From Ostreococcus lucimarinus CCE9901 (Eukaryota > Chlorophyta > Mamiellophyceae > Mamiellales > Bathycoccaceae), in the NCBI RefSeq assembly GCF_000092065.1, contig NC_009361.1:682001-746000 (forward strand): a stretch of 64,000 nucleotides of DNA, given 5' to 3'. A program made the translations under genes and the position numbers. This document shows positions 1 through 9,019 of this stretch, one piece after another. Position 1 is the stretch's first letter. Each line of letters opens with the position of its first letter. Under the pieces are notes generated by a model that saw only the letters and a program-made list of their open reading frames with translations, searched no databases and was not told the origin of the DNA.

Positions 1-1
1 C

Positions 2-1849
2 GGACCGGGAACGTACAGATGGAAGGCGCTCGAAGGCGAAGAAGGACACGACGAGTTCGATGGTGAGTGGCTTAATGGGAAAATGCACGGATGGGGCACC
101 TTGCGGTGGGGATCGGGCGATCGATACGATGGTAACTGGTCCGTGGGACAAATTTCCGGCAGCGGTGTCATGACTTGGTGCGACGGGTCATCTTTTAGTG
201 GGCGATGGAAATGCGGTAAGAAGGACGGGTCGGGTGCGTTCATGTTGTCTGGGGGTGAAAGTTCTAGTGTTACTCGAAACAATATCAAACTCAGCGTGCA
301 AATCAACCGATCAGCGAGGCCCAAGACAAGTTTTGATGACAGCGAAGGCGAGGAAATTATCGCCGCAGATCTAGGCAACACATACTTGTTGCTCTGCGAG
401 TGCTCTGAGGATCAAATCTTGAAGAAAGAAGTCGTCGAGACCGATGGTGTGGCCCACAAACATTCGTTGTGGACGAGTCCGATGGCGAGTAGATCACGAA
501 AGGTCCGTAAAGTCCGGCATGGAGAAACTATTTACAAAGGTCACGGGAGTTACGACTTGATGCTACAACTGCGCGTTGGCATTCGTTGGAGTGTGAGCAG
601 CATGCAAGAGTTCTCGGACGTCGCTTTGCAAACTTGTAGCTTTGACGTAAGCCTCAAGCAACAGTTTCCTCGCGGTGGCTCTGCGAAAACGCCGCCGCAC
701 TTCGCTCGAACGTTCAAGTGGAAAGAATATAGACCAGAAGTTTTTCGACATTTACGTGCGCGTTGGCGAGTAGATCCCGCACAGTTTATGCTGTCGCTGT
801 GTGGTGATCAAGCGCTGAGAGAGCTGTCTTCGCCTGGTAAGTCCGGGAGTGTGTTTTACATATCTCACGACGATCAATTCATCATCAAAACGATGCGAAA
901 GTCGGAAATGGTGCGACTCAAGTCTTGGTTGCATGTGTATTACCAACACGTTCACGATTACCCCGAGACGTTATTGCCAAAGTTTTACGGCTTGTATAGC
1001 ATCAAAGCGGCTGGCACTGCGAGGAAGGTACGGGTGGTTGTCATGTCGAATCTCTTCTCCGCCAAGCACCCGATACACAAGACTTTTGATCTCAAAGGCT
1101 CGACACACGGACGTTTCACGAAGCTGGAAAACGCGACGCCACACACCGTGTTGAAAGACTTGGATATTTCTAGAAAATTCCGCGTTGAAGAAGGGAAACG
1201 AGATAAACTCATCGAGCAATTGAACAAAGATTGTATATTTCTGCAGAAATTACGTGTCATGGATTACAGTCTCCTCGTTGGAGTACACGTCCTGCCTCCA
1301 GCGTTGGGGCGCGGACGACTCGCTTCCCCACGTTACAGCGAAGTCGGCGCCACCTCGCCAGTACAAGAAGAATCTGGTTCGCCTTGGGGCGGGGCGGAAT
1401 GGCGAGATCACGTCATGCAATCGGTTCGTCGAAATATGAAAGCACTCGACTTGTACAACGACCGAAAACAGTTTGGCTTCGCGCACGGGATGGAGGAAGT
1501 CTCGCCGAGCGAGCAAGCCTCGCTGCGACCGCCACCGGGAACAGACGACCTCATCGCGCACTCTACTGGAGCAGCAAAGTCCAAGTTGGGCGTCGCTATG
1601 GCCGCAGTCTCCGTGCACGGGCGTATTTTGACGAAGCAACCTCCAGTTGAGTCCCCTATCGAAGAGCACACGGAGCCTCAAGACGTCATTCTATACCTCG
1701 GCATCATTGATATCTTGCAGGAATACACGACGTCGAAAAATTTAGAGACCAAGATGATGGGTGTGATGGGTAAAAAGTCTTTCTCCTCCATCGATCCGAC
1801 GAATTACGCGAAACGGTTCCTGAACTTCATGTCTAATTTGTTTGAATAG
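2..1849 (+). CDS. MORN-repeat phosphatidylinositol-4-phosphate 5-kinase, 5' end missing
   Basis: Makes PtdIns(4,5)P2 from PtdIns4P at membranes in this family. The frame is already open at base 2, and the codons before the first ATG (base 83) still encode MORN-type sequence, so the gene starts outside the window. About 615 residues are visible: MORN repeats (GTYRW, DGEWLNGKMHGWGTLRW, YDGNW), a spacer, then the kinase domain from about residue 240. FIIK near 296 should be the ATP-binding lysine. DLKGS lies near 362, MDYSLLVG near 420, the IID motif near 567, and the substrate-specificity loop DPTNYAKRF near 597. MORN plus PIPK is the plant PIP5K architecture. A low-complexity insert separates MDYSLLVG from the IID motif. 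Type I specificity is inferred from the fold order and loop. Confidence 0.9.
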   Translation, partial: GPGTYRWKALEGEEGHDEFDGEWLNGKMHGWGTLRWGSGDRYDGNWSVGQISGSGVMTWCDGSSFSGRWKCGKKDGSGAFMLSGGESSSVTRNNIKLSVQINRSARPKTSFDDSEGEEIIAADLGNTYLLLCECSEDQILKKEVVETDGVAHKHSLWTSPMASRSRKVRKVRHGETIYKGHGSYDLMLQLRVGIRWSVSSMQEFSDVALQTCSFDVSLKQQFPRGGSAKTPPHFARTFKWKEYRPEVFRHLRARWRVDPAQFMLSLCGDQALRELSSPGKSGSVFYISHDDQFIIKTMRKSEMVRLKSWLHVYYQHVHDYPETLLPKFYGLYSIKAAGTARKVRVVVMSNLFSAKHPIHKTFDLKGSTHGRFTKLENATPHTVLKDLDISRKFRVEEGKRDKLIEQLNKDCIFLQKLRVMDYSLLVGVHVLPPALGRGRLASPRYSEVGATSPVQEESGSPWGGAEWRDHVMQSVRRNMKALDLYNDRKQFGFAHGMEEVSPSEQASLRPPPGTDDLIAHSTGAAKSKLGVAMAAVSVHGRILTKQPPVESPIEEHTEPQDVILYLGIIDILQEYTTSKNLETKMMGVMGKKSFSSIDPTNYAKRFLNFMSNLFE

Positions 1850-1869
1850 TTAATTTAATTGCTAGCGCC

Positions 1870-2514
1870 CTACTTTACAGCCGACGACGACTTTTCATCC
1901 GCGCCATCGTCGTCAATTTTGTCCGTCTCAGTCTTCTCTGCCTTTTCTAACACGTCCTCCGCCTTCGAAATCAGCGACGCGGCCTTTCTAGAAAAGCTCT
2001 CGCCCGTCTCTAATTCTTCGCTCGCTTCTCGAAACCCTTCTCTATACGCCTTAATGAACTCGCGAACGCCGTCTCTGTACGCCCGCCCTCTGGTCTCGTA
2101 CAAGTATGTCACGAAAGGTTTAAATCCAGCTTTTCCCGCTCGTAGCGTCTGCTTCGCCTCATCGGCGAGTAATCGCCCTTCGTTCGAGTCTTTGTCATCA
2201 CTTTTTATCGTCGTCGACGTTTCGCGCACCGCGCTTCGTCTCGCGTCCTCTGACTCGTCTCGCGTCGACGTCGCCTCTTCTTCCTCTCCTTCGTCTCTTC
2301 GAAACACGTTCACCCAGCTCTGTTTGTACATCTCCCACGCCTTCGTCCACACCTCTTTGTGTTCGTCCAACGTCAATTTCCGCGCGCGCTGCGCTTTATA
2401 CCACGGCGGGTCGTCCATCGCGCGCGGCCAGACGATGTCGCGCGCGTCGCGTTCGAGGTACCGCTTCAGGCGCTGCGCGAGCGTCGCCGTCGCGCGCGCG
2501 CGCGGTCGCGACAT
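1870..2514 (-). CDS. Unknown small charged protein
   Basis: 214 residues, and I do not recognise the family. The first ATG in the frame is at 2514; the longer open frame upstream begins with GTG. The N-terminus is Arg-rich. A Trp-rich block follows (DDPPWYKAQRAR, then EVWTKAWEMYKQSW, about 36-67), then an acidic Ser/Thr spacer (about 71-115). A helical block reads YLYETRGRAYRDGVREF (about 141-157), and the tail is acidic and Lys-rich. No signal peptide or membrane segment is evident. It ends 20 bp from the convergent PIP-kinase stop and is divergent from V-ATPase subunit C. The regular aromatic spacing makes a real protein likely. Confidence 0.6.
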   Translation of the reverse strand: MSRPRARATATLAQRLKRYLERDARDIVWPRAMDDPPWYKAQRARKLTLDEHKEVWTKAWEMYKQSWVNVFRRDEGEEEEATSTRDESEDARRSAVRETSTTIKSDDKDSNEGRLLADEAKQTLRAGKAGFKPFVTYLYETRGRAYRDGVREFIKAYREGFREASEELETGESFSRKAASLISKAEDVLEKAEKTETDKIDDDGADEKSSSAVK

Positions 2515-2720
2515 CGGATCGCCGTCGACGCGCGCGCGCGGTCGCGTGTTCGCACGCGCGCGCGTCGCTCGACCGGTGTCGCGACGCGGTGTCACGACGC
2601 GGACGCGAATGCGACGCGCGACGCGCGATTCGTTTGGACCGACGGCGTCGCCATTCACGCGCGCGCGAGCGTCGTACGCGGGCGCGTGATTCGAGGCGCG
2701 GTACCGACCGGAAGCGGTTT

Positions 2721-2767
<47 letters not shown>

Positions 2768-2785
2768 CGACGACGAGCGACGACT
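2721..2785. repeat. GAC trinucleotide microsatellite
   Basis: A nearly uninterrupted (GAC)n run of about 14 units, then two variants broken by GAGC. It lies in the divergent spacer just before the V-ATPase subunit C start codon, so it is probably 5' UTR or promoter. It is open in all frames and therefore produces spurious reading frames. Confidence 0.85.
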
Positions 2786-2796
2786 GAACGCGAACG

Positions 2797-3921
2797 ATGA
2801 CGACGACGTATTGGCTCGTGAGTCTACCTCTGCGCGGGTCGAGCGCGGACGCGGCGTGGGCGACGCTGCAGCGACACACGGGCGGGAGCAACGATCTGTC
2901 GCTGAACTATAAGATGCGATGCCCGGACCTGCGCGTGGGGACGCTGGACAGTCTGTTGGCGCTGAGCGATGATTTGGTCAAGGTGAACGCGCTGGCGGAG
3001 CAGGTGGTGGAGAAGGTGCGGCGACAGTTCGGCGAGCTCGGCGACGCGACGACGAGCGAACGAGAACTGCGCGTGGATGGTGAATCCGTCGAACGATATC
3101 TGACGACGTTCGAGTGGGATGAAGCGAAGAATCCGGCTCGACGAGCGTTGAAGGAGACGGTTGAGAAGCTCTCGGAGCGCTTGTCGCGCATCGACGAAGA
3201 GTTCAAATTGAAGTGCGGGCAGTTGGCGACGTCTAAAAATCATCTGAACGCCATCGTTCGTAAAGTTGGGAGCGGGGTGAACGCACAAGATTTGAGCGAC
3301 AAGGTCAATCCCGAGGATTTAGTTCAGACAGAAAACTTGACCACGCTCGTGGTGCAAGTGCCGAAACTGAAGACAGAGGTTTGGACGAGCTCGTACGAGA
3401 CGCTAGCGAGCTTCGTCGTGCCGCGTTCTTCAAAGATTATTCACGTCGAAGATGATTACGAGTTACGAACGGTGGTATTGTTCAGGCGTGTCGTCGATGC
3501 GTTCACGACCGCGGCGCGAGAGATCGGCTGCACTGCTAAGGAGTATTCGCACGATCCTGAAGCGTCGAGAGCGGCGAAATCGCAACGAGGTGCGCTAGAG
3601 CAAGAAGTTGTCCAGAGGAGAGATTCTTTGTTAGAGTGGTGTCAGATAAGCTACGGTGAGGCTTTTAGTACTATGATGCACGTGTGCACGGTGCGCGTAT
3701 TTGTGGAGAGTATTTTGCGCTATGGCTTACCGCCGGATTTTCAAGCCGTCCTCATGCGACCCAATATGAAGCACGTGAGCAAGCTGCGAAAAGTATTGAA
3801 TCAAGAGTTCGGCAAAGACGCCTCGTCGCATTGGGATGACGAAATCGGCGGTGATGAGAAATCTGGCGGCGGTTTGGTGGAAGACATGTACTCGTACGTG
3901 TCTCTGACAATGAAGGTTTAA
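2797..3921 (+). CDS. VHA-C: V-type proton ATPase subunit C
   Basis: Subunit C of the V1 sector, a clamp joining the peripheral stalks to the membrane sector during reversible assembly; it supports acidification of vacuole and endomembranes. The protein is 374 residues, normal for Vma5/DET3. The N-terminus TTYWLVSLPLRG and the segment VGTLDSLLALSDDLVK are typical, as is the C-terminal region RYGLPPDFQAVLMRP. It is largely helical and contains no catalytic residues, as expected for a structural subunit. ATG 2797 puts this conserved N-terminus at residue 2. Single exon. Confidence 0.93.
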   Translation: MTTTYWLVSLPLRGSSADAAWATLQRHTGGSNDLSLNYKMRCPDLRVGTLDSLLALSDDLVKVNALAEQVVEKVRRQFGELGDATTSERELRVDGESVERYLTTFEWDEAKNPARRALKETVEKLSERLSRIDEEFKLKCGQLATSKNHLNAIVRKVGSGVNAQDLSDKVNPEDLVQTENLTTLVVQVPKLKTEVWTSSYETLASFVVPRSSKIIHVEDDYELRTVVLFRRVVDAFTTAAREIGCTAKEYSHDPEASRAAKSQRGALEQEVVQRRDSLLEWCQISYGEAFSTMMHVCTVRVFVESILRYGLPPDFQAVLMRPNMKHVSKLRKVLNQEFGKDASSHWDDEIGGDEKSGGGLVEDMYSYVSLTMKV

Positions 3922-4040
3922 CAATGCTCGCAGCGACTAGCGCGCACACGCAACGATAGCATAGACATTAACGAATTCGCAACATCTTCATTGAAAAACA
4001 CTGCATCTACTATCTAAATTTGTCTGCCCTTTCCTCGAAA

Positions 4041-5624
4041 TTAACGGAACGAGAACAACTTACTGAACTTTTCAGCAACCTTGCTAGTCAAGTCGCTGCC
4101 CGATTGAGACTTCGTAACCGAGTCGTCAGCCTCCTGCAACTTGCGCTGTGCTTTCGCAACGCGGACTTCAATCTCTTTGAGAAGTTCAGTGGCTTCATCT
4201 TGGATCTCTCCCGCGCAATCTCGTCCCTCGGCATCCGTGGCGAGATCCGTGGCAATTTCGAAGTATGCCTTTGCCTCTTTGGAATTACCAACTTGCACGT
4301 AGTGACAAGCCAAAGCAACATTTTGTCGCGCCTTGAGCAGCATGACTTCTGCTTCACAGTCTACTTCGAATTCCTCGATATGCTTGTCGGCATCTTCGGG
4401 CTTGAGCCGGAGCAACATCGGCGCCGTTTCCATCAAGTCCTCGTAGTCGACAGTCGCGGCATCGTACATTCGAGCGAGATCGCCAAAATTCAGTTTCTTA
4501 TCAGCCTTCTCTTTCTTCGCGCGACCACTGAGCTTTTTGTCAAGCTGATCGCAAACGAACTTGTTTCGATCGATGAGTTTATCCTTAACGATCAGAGATA
4601 ACGCAATCTCGGTTAACTTGATGCGATCGGCTTTGTCTTCGTCATCCCCCTGCTGATACAGAGCCTTGGCAGTCTCCTTCTCGACGTCGTCGTTGAGTTT
4701 CATGCGAGCTTCATCGTAAAAGGCGATTCCCTTAGCGAATAACATGCCCGCCTTGTGCCCAGTGGCGTTCTTAAGCGCGTCAACCTTGGCCAAGCAGTCT
4801 TGCGCTTGAGCAATGAGCACGCGAGCGTCGCGGTTCTTGAGCTCGAAGTCCATCGCATGCCATCTAATTTTATCTTCAATCTCCGGTGGTGCCTCAACTT
4901 TCATGGTGAACACCTTATTTGATGACAAACCGATCGCGGCTTCCTTCTCCATGGCTTTCAAATCCGCCGTTCGACCTTGTTTGTAGTGCGCAAACCGAAC
5001 GAGGTCCGCGAGGTCCTCCGTTCGCTCTCGGTACAACTCCAAGCGCTTCTGATCCCCGAGCACACCGAGCTTGGCGTACGCAAGCTTTGCGCGAAGAAGT
5101 TTTGTAATAGCACCGACGTAATCCTTCCCTTGCTCCACCGCGCAGACGCCGCCTATGTAGTTGGCGTATGCGTCGCCCTCCAACGCCGTCTGGTCGTTTC
5201 CGAGTCGCTCGCAAAACGTCGCCAACTCGTTCGCGTGCGTCACCGCCTTCTTCAAACGACGAAGCATGTGCTGTCTTAGATCACTCCGCCTTCTCTTGAC
5301 GTTGGTTAAATCCTTCATCTCCATCGCATACGCCCACGCCCGTTCGCTTTGCACGAGCGGAACCAAAAGCGCGCGTTCGTCCGCGATCGTGTTTGCCACC
5401 AAAGGTTTCTTCACGAAGCGTCCTTTACCGTGCTTCATCTTGCACGCCTGGTACAAACGAGCAAGACGACGCGCGCAGTATCCTCGATATCGCGCGTAAT
5501 CGCGGTGTCGTAGCCCGTGCTCACGCTGCGCTGCGGAGATGATCGAGAGAATCTCCAGGGACACATTCGACAGCACAGGTTCCGCGGGCGCGGTGTCGAC
5601 CTGCATGGTGTCCACGGTATCCAT
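4041..5624 (-). CDS. SRP68: Signal recognition particle 68 kDa subunit
   Basis: Component of the cytosolic SRP that binds the 7S RNA with SRP72 and supports elongation arrest and ER targeting. The protein is 527 residues. The N-terminal block AAQREHGLRHRDYARYRGYC followed by RRLARLYQ is the SRP68 RNA-binding signature. The rest is helical TPR-like sequence with an SRP72-contact region near the C-terminus. ATG 5624 is the first ATG in frame; the longer open frame begins with GTG at 5711. A short Ala/Pro leader precedes the conserved domain. Confidence 0.92.
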   Translation of the reverse strand: MDTVDTMQVDTAPAEPVLSNVSLEILSIISAAQREHGLRHRDYARYRGYCARRLARLYQACKMKHGKGRFVKKPLVANTIADERALLVPLVQSERAWAYAMEMKDLTNVKRRRSDLRQHMLRRLKKAVTHANELATFCERLGNDQTALEGDAYANYIGGVCAVEQGKDYVGAITKLLRAKLAYAKLGVLGDQKRLELYRERTEDLADLVRFAHYKQGRTADLKAMEKEAAIGLSSNKVFTMKVEAPPEIEDKIRWHAMDFELKNRDARVLIAQAQDCLAKVDALKNATGHKAGMLFAKGIAFYDEARMKLNDDVEKETAKALYQQGDDEDKADRIKLTEIALSLIVKDKLIDRNKFVCDQLDKKLSGRAKKEKADKKLNFGDLARMYDAATVDYEDLMETAPMLLRLKPEDADKHIEEFEVDCEAEVMLLKARQNVALACHYVQVGNSKEAKAYFEIATDLATDAEGRDCAGEIQDEATELLKEIEVRVAKAQRKLQEADDSVTKSQSGSDLTSKVAEKFSKLFSFR

Positions 5625-5791
5625 CGCTCGCGCGACCGACGCTACCGACGTCGATTCGTTTCGCGGTCGCGACGCGCGGTGGTCTCGTCGCGAGCACGGA
5701 CGCGAGTGCACGTTTTGGAATGAAGACTGTCTTAGGGCAACAGAACTCGGCGTGTGCGTTTCTCAACGTTTTGAATAAATATAACAAATGC

Positions 5792-6574
5792 TTAAATGGC
5801 ACCGATGTTTTTCAGGAGCGCGGTGTGAGTCGGGAACGGGTCCGATTTACCATCTGCGATCGCTTTTTCGGATAAGCCGTAGAAGTAACCGTTTCGCCAA
5901 GGAAATTCCTTGACGCCGCACGGGAAATGTGCGACAGTCTTTGCGTACGCGATCAGTCGATCGACGGCTCCGGGGGCGAATTTCGCCCCAGTGCACGCGG
6001 TAGTACCAGACAACAATTCTTCGATCAAAGCCACGACTTCATCTTTGTACGTCGTCGCGACGTCGCCAACCTTGGCGCCTTCGTGTTGAGCGCCGACCAG
6101 CATCATCGCGCAAATCCATATCAATTTCTCGTACATGGAACCTTCGTACGTCGGAGCGTCTAAAACGTGGCAACTCAAATCACCGTTATGGAAACGCGCG
6201 GCGACGGCGTCGGCCCACTTGCCCGTCGCCGCCGTGAGACCTTCGGGGTTTAACTCAGTTACCCCGTCGGTTGGCTTGTCGCCGAGAGCGGCGACCGCAA
6301 AATAAATTAGCGCTTGAGTGTTCGCCCCAAGACCTTGCGCATCGAGAAACTGCTGCAGCATCCCGTTTTGCATGAAAACCAAATCTTCTCTGCGGTCGGC
6401 CGGACAATTTTTGATCACATCTTCCAGCACGTCGTTGCGAGTGGCGACGTAAATCGGCCCCGTCTTGGGCTCGCTCGGAAACGCCTCGCCTCGGCGCACG
6501 ACGACGTCGCCCTCGACGCCCATATCCCTCAACGCTTGCCCGACGCGTCCACCACCGATGATAATGGACGGCAT
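5792..6574 (-). CDS. PanE/6PGDH-like NAD(P)-binding protein
   Basis: 260 residues. The N-terminus has a Rossmann glycine loop (IIIGGGRVGQAL, residues 3-14). Its shape follows the ketopantoate-reductase / 6-phosphogluconate-dehydrogenase superfamily: an N-terminal dinucleotide fold, then an all-helical domain with a Lys-containing helix (YEKLIWICAMMLVG). The short N-terminal domain and the phrase VFMQNGM fit an uncharacterised plant/algal family. Substrate unknown, and I cannot assign pantothenate synthesis. ATG 6574 is used because the preceding codon that extends the frame is GTG. It lies 167 bp beyond the SRP68 start on the same strand. Confidence 0.75.
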   Translation of the reverse strand: MPSIIIGGGRVGQALRDMGVEGDVVVRRGEAFPSEPKTGPIYVATRNDVLEDVIKNCPADRREDLVFMQNGMLQQFLDAQGLGANTQALIYFAVAALGDKPTDGVTELNPEGLTAATGKWADAVAARFHNGDLSCHVLDAPTYEGSMYEKLIWICAMMLVGAQHEGAKVGDVATTYKDEVVALIEELLSGTTACTGAKFAPGAVDRLIAYAKTVAHFPCGVKEFPWRNGYFYGLSEKAIADGKSDPFPTHTALLKNIGAI

Positions 6575-6863
6575 CACTTCACCTTTCGTCGCGTTCTGCG
6601 CGCGCGACGTTCACACGTCAGTCATTAATCCACGTCTGCAAATCAATCGGCGCGTGGCGGGGTCGCGTCGATGCGTCCTGAACGCACCGTCATGACGCTC
6701 CAGACGCGTCGAACGGAGGTTTTCGCGGCGTGAACGCGAGCGTTAGGGACGATGTTTACTTTCGCGATCGCAGCGTTGGCGTGCATAACGATCTGCGCGC
6801 GCTGGACTGAGGCGCTTCTCGACAGGTGGGGGCTTCGTGTTTTTACAAATATCCACACACGAA

Positions 6864-7919
6864 TCACTCGCGTTGGAGCGCTCGCTCGGCTAAGTACAGG
6901 GCGCTCGTGAGACCGGTTTGATAGCCCCACGCGGGAGGAACGATGAAGTGTCGTAAATAAGCATCGTCCATGATTTGATCGACGGCTAGGTAGCCCTGCA
7001 AGATGTCTCGGACGTTGGCACGAATCTTGCTGAATAAGCACTCGCGCTGCATGACGCCACCGCCGAGGACGATGCGCTCAGGGGCGAGGGTTAAGATGAG
7101 ATTGACGCACATGCCGGCAAGATAATGTGCGGCATGTTCCCAAATGTCATCGTCATCCGGAAGCGATGCGAGCTCGGCGGCTGAGACGCCCCGTCGTTTT
7201 GCCAACGCTCCGCTTCCGACCATGCCTTCCACGCAGTTGCCATGAAACGGACACGTTCCCGCAAACGTTTCCCCTGCTCTCATCTTGACGAACATGTGAC
7301 CCGCCTCAGGATGTAGCATACCGTGCACTGGTAAGCCATTGCACACCACACCAACCCCGACGCCCGTACCCACGGTGACGTAACAACACGACTCGCCGCC
7401 CACGAGATGGACGTGTTTCAACTCGTGTTTCAACGCCCTATGTTCCAACATCGCCGGCGCATTGACGTCCGTTTCAAACGCCAAAGGCACCTGATCGATC
7501 GTGTGCAATCGAGCGCGTCCTCGCCACGCCCTTTCCTCCTCCTCCGTCGCGTCCTTTTTCCCGAACAGACTGCCCAAGACGTCGACGTCTTGCCACCCCG
7601 CCTTCGGCGTCGTCGTGATGTATCCGTACTTGTCTTTATCTGGATTCAGCTCCAACGGCCCGAAAGTCGCCACCCCGATCGCATCCGCGTCCCACGCGTT
7701 GATTTCGATCCACTCTCGTATCGTTCGCAGCGTCTCCTCCGGCGTCGTCGTCTCAAACCTCTGTTCCCGCCCGCCGTCCCTCTTGTTGAAATGCTCCTCC
7801 CCTCGCGCGCTCGACGCGCTGCTCACGCTCGCACCGCCCTCGACGTCGATCTCGATCGCGCGCGCGATCCACGTCGTCCCTCCGCCTTCGATCCCGAGCA
7901 GTTTCATCCGCCTGCCCAT
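6864..7919 (-). CDS. ROK-family sugar kinase (fructokinase/glucokinase type)
   Basis: ATP-dependent kinase of the ROK family, which phosphorylates hexoses such as fructose, mannose or glucose. The protein is 351 residues. It opens with a phosphate loop, LGIEGGGTTW. ETDVNAPA supplies the likely catalytic Asp region and GTGVGVGVV the second glycine motif. The ROK zinc site is complete: His in GHMFV, then CPFHGNCVEG. LGGGVM lies near the C-terminus. Start ATG 7919 (a second ATG is at 7907); the open frame further upstream lacks an ATG. The CPFHGNCVEG form is typical of bacterial fructokinase-like ROK enzymes, so bacterial origin is possible but untested. Confidence 0.88.
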   Translation of the reverse strand: MGRRMKLLGIEGGGTTWIARAIEIDVEGGASVSSASSARGEEHFNKRDGGREQRFETTTPEETLRTIREWIEINAWDADAIGVATFGPLELNPDKDKYGYITTTPKAGWQDVDVLGSLFGKKDATEEEERAWRGRARLHTIDQVPLAFETDVNAPAMLEHRALKHELKHVHLVGGESCCYVTVGTGVGVGVVCNGLPVHGMLHPEAGHMFVKMRAGETFAGTCPFHGNCVEGMVGSGALAKRRGVSAAELASLPDDDDIWEHAAHYLAGMCVNLILTLAPERIVLGGGVMQRECLFSKIRANVRDILQGYLAVDQIMDDAYLRHFIVPPAWGYQTGLTSALYLAERALQRE

Positions 7920-8198
7920 CGCGCGCGCTCGCGCGTCGGCGCGCGTCGAGCAATCCCAATCGTTCGCGCGCGGCAACGACCGCGGTCGGTCGGTCGGTCG
8001 GTCGTCGGTCGCGGTCGGTCGACGCGCGTTCGAAATCGCGTACAACGCGTAAATGCGCGCCCAAGAGACGCGCGCGTGCGCGTCGTCATAAGTCTTAAAC
8101 ACTGATCACAAACACGGACACCACGGCCCGATCGCGCGCGCACGCCCTCGCCCTCGCCCCGTCGCATCGACCTCTTTACGCGACGCGAGCGACGAGAC
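7920..8198. promoter_or_regulatory. Divergent promoter, ROK kinase / eL37
   Basis: A 279-bp spacer between two head-to-head starts, so it must hold both promoters and both 5' UTRs. A GGTC-type tetranucleotide tract sits at about 7984-8020, on the kinase side. No TATA box is obvious. Confidence 0.5.
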
Positions 8199-8780
8199 AT
8201 GGGTAAGAAAGGAAAAGGTACCGGGTCCTTCGGTTCCCGACGTAACAAATCGCACACTCTGTGCCGACGGTGCGTGTGCGCTCGAGACGACGCGCGCGAC
8301 GCGAGGGAGGCGACGACGCGGGAAGACGACGGTGACCCTAGTAGGGCTTTGGGATGACGACGACTGACGACGACGACGCGACGCCGACGCGTCGTTCGCG
8401 CGCGCAGATGCGGGAAGCGATCGTACCACATTCAAAAGTCTACGTGCGCGGCCTGCGGGTATCCGTCCGCGCGGACGCGTTCATGTACGTGTGCACGATG
8501 CGAAGTCGACTCGACTCGATCGCGGCGGAGCGTCGATCGCGGGCGACGAGCGCCGCGAGACGTGGCGTCTCGCGACGCGCGACGGCGAGCGAGAGCTCGA
8601 AGCGCGCGAGATTGGTGACTGACCTTTCCTTGTTTTCAACGCACAGACAACTGGAGCGTGAAGGCGATCGGCCGCAAGACCACGGGTACCGGCCGCATGC
8701 GCTACTTGAAGACCTTGCCCAGAAGATTTAAGAATGGTTTCCGGGAAGGTACGGAGGCGAAAAAGAAGGTCGCTGCGTAA
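8199..8780 (+). CDS. RPL37: Cytosolic 60S ribosomal protein eL37, three exons
   Basis: Small zinc-binding protein of the large cytosolic ribosomal subunit. Spliced from 8199-8269, 8408-8484 and 8647-8780, giving 93 residues. Exon 1 encodes [16 protein letters not shown], exon 2 [16 protein letters not shown], and exon 3 [19 protein letters not shown] and [17 protein letters not shown]. The Cys pairs CRRC and CAAC form the zinc ribbon. Intron 1 starts GTGCGT and ends CAG; intron 2 starts GTACGT and ends CAG. Both carry CTGAC (8364-8368 and 8619-8623). Phases fit exactly: the split codons give Arg and Tyr where plant eL37 has them. No unspliced frame encodes the protein. Confidence 0.95.
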
Positions 8781-9019
8781 ACGCGACGTGGTTTCTTTTA
8801 GCGGGGAAGAGTAGGGCGAGTTCTTTTAGGAAGACGAATTTCGAGATGAGTAGTGGGTTGTAACACGATGCGTACTCGGTTGGAATTTTACCTCGAACGA
8901 GTCGACGACGCGCGGGCGAGACGACGACGCGCGCGTCGGTGGCGCGCAAACGCTTGGATGTCGCGCTAAGCTGGCTATATATTCTTACGACATAACTCGG
9001 ACTACGAATTTGAGTCGCG

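Noticed and set aside
2359-2912. Poly-Thr or poly-Arg frames over the GAC repeat
   Set aside because: Created by the trinucleotide run; no other support.
8354-8731. Single 125-codon frame over eL37 exons 2 and 3
   Set aside because: It reads across the intron and out of frame with eL37; the spliced model gives a conserved ribosomal protein instead.
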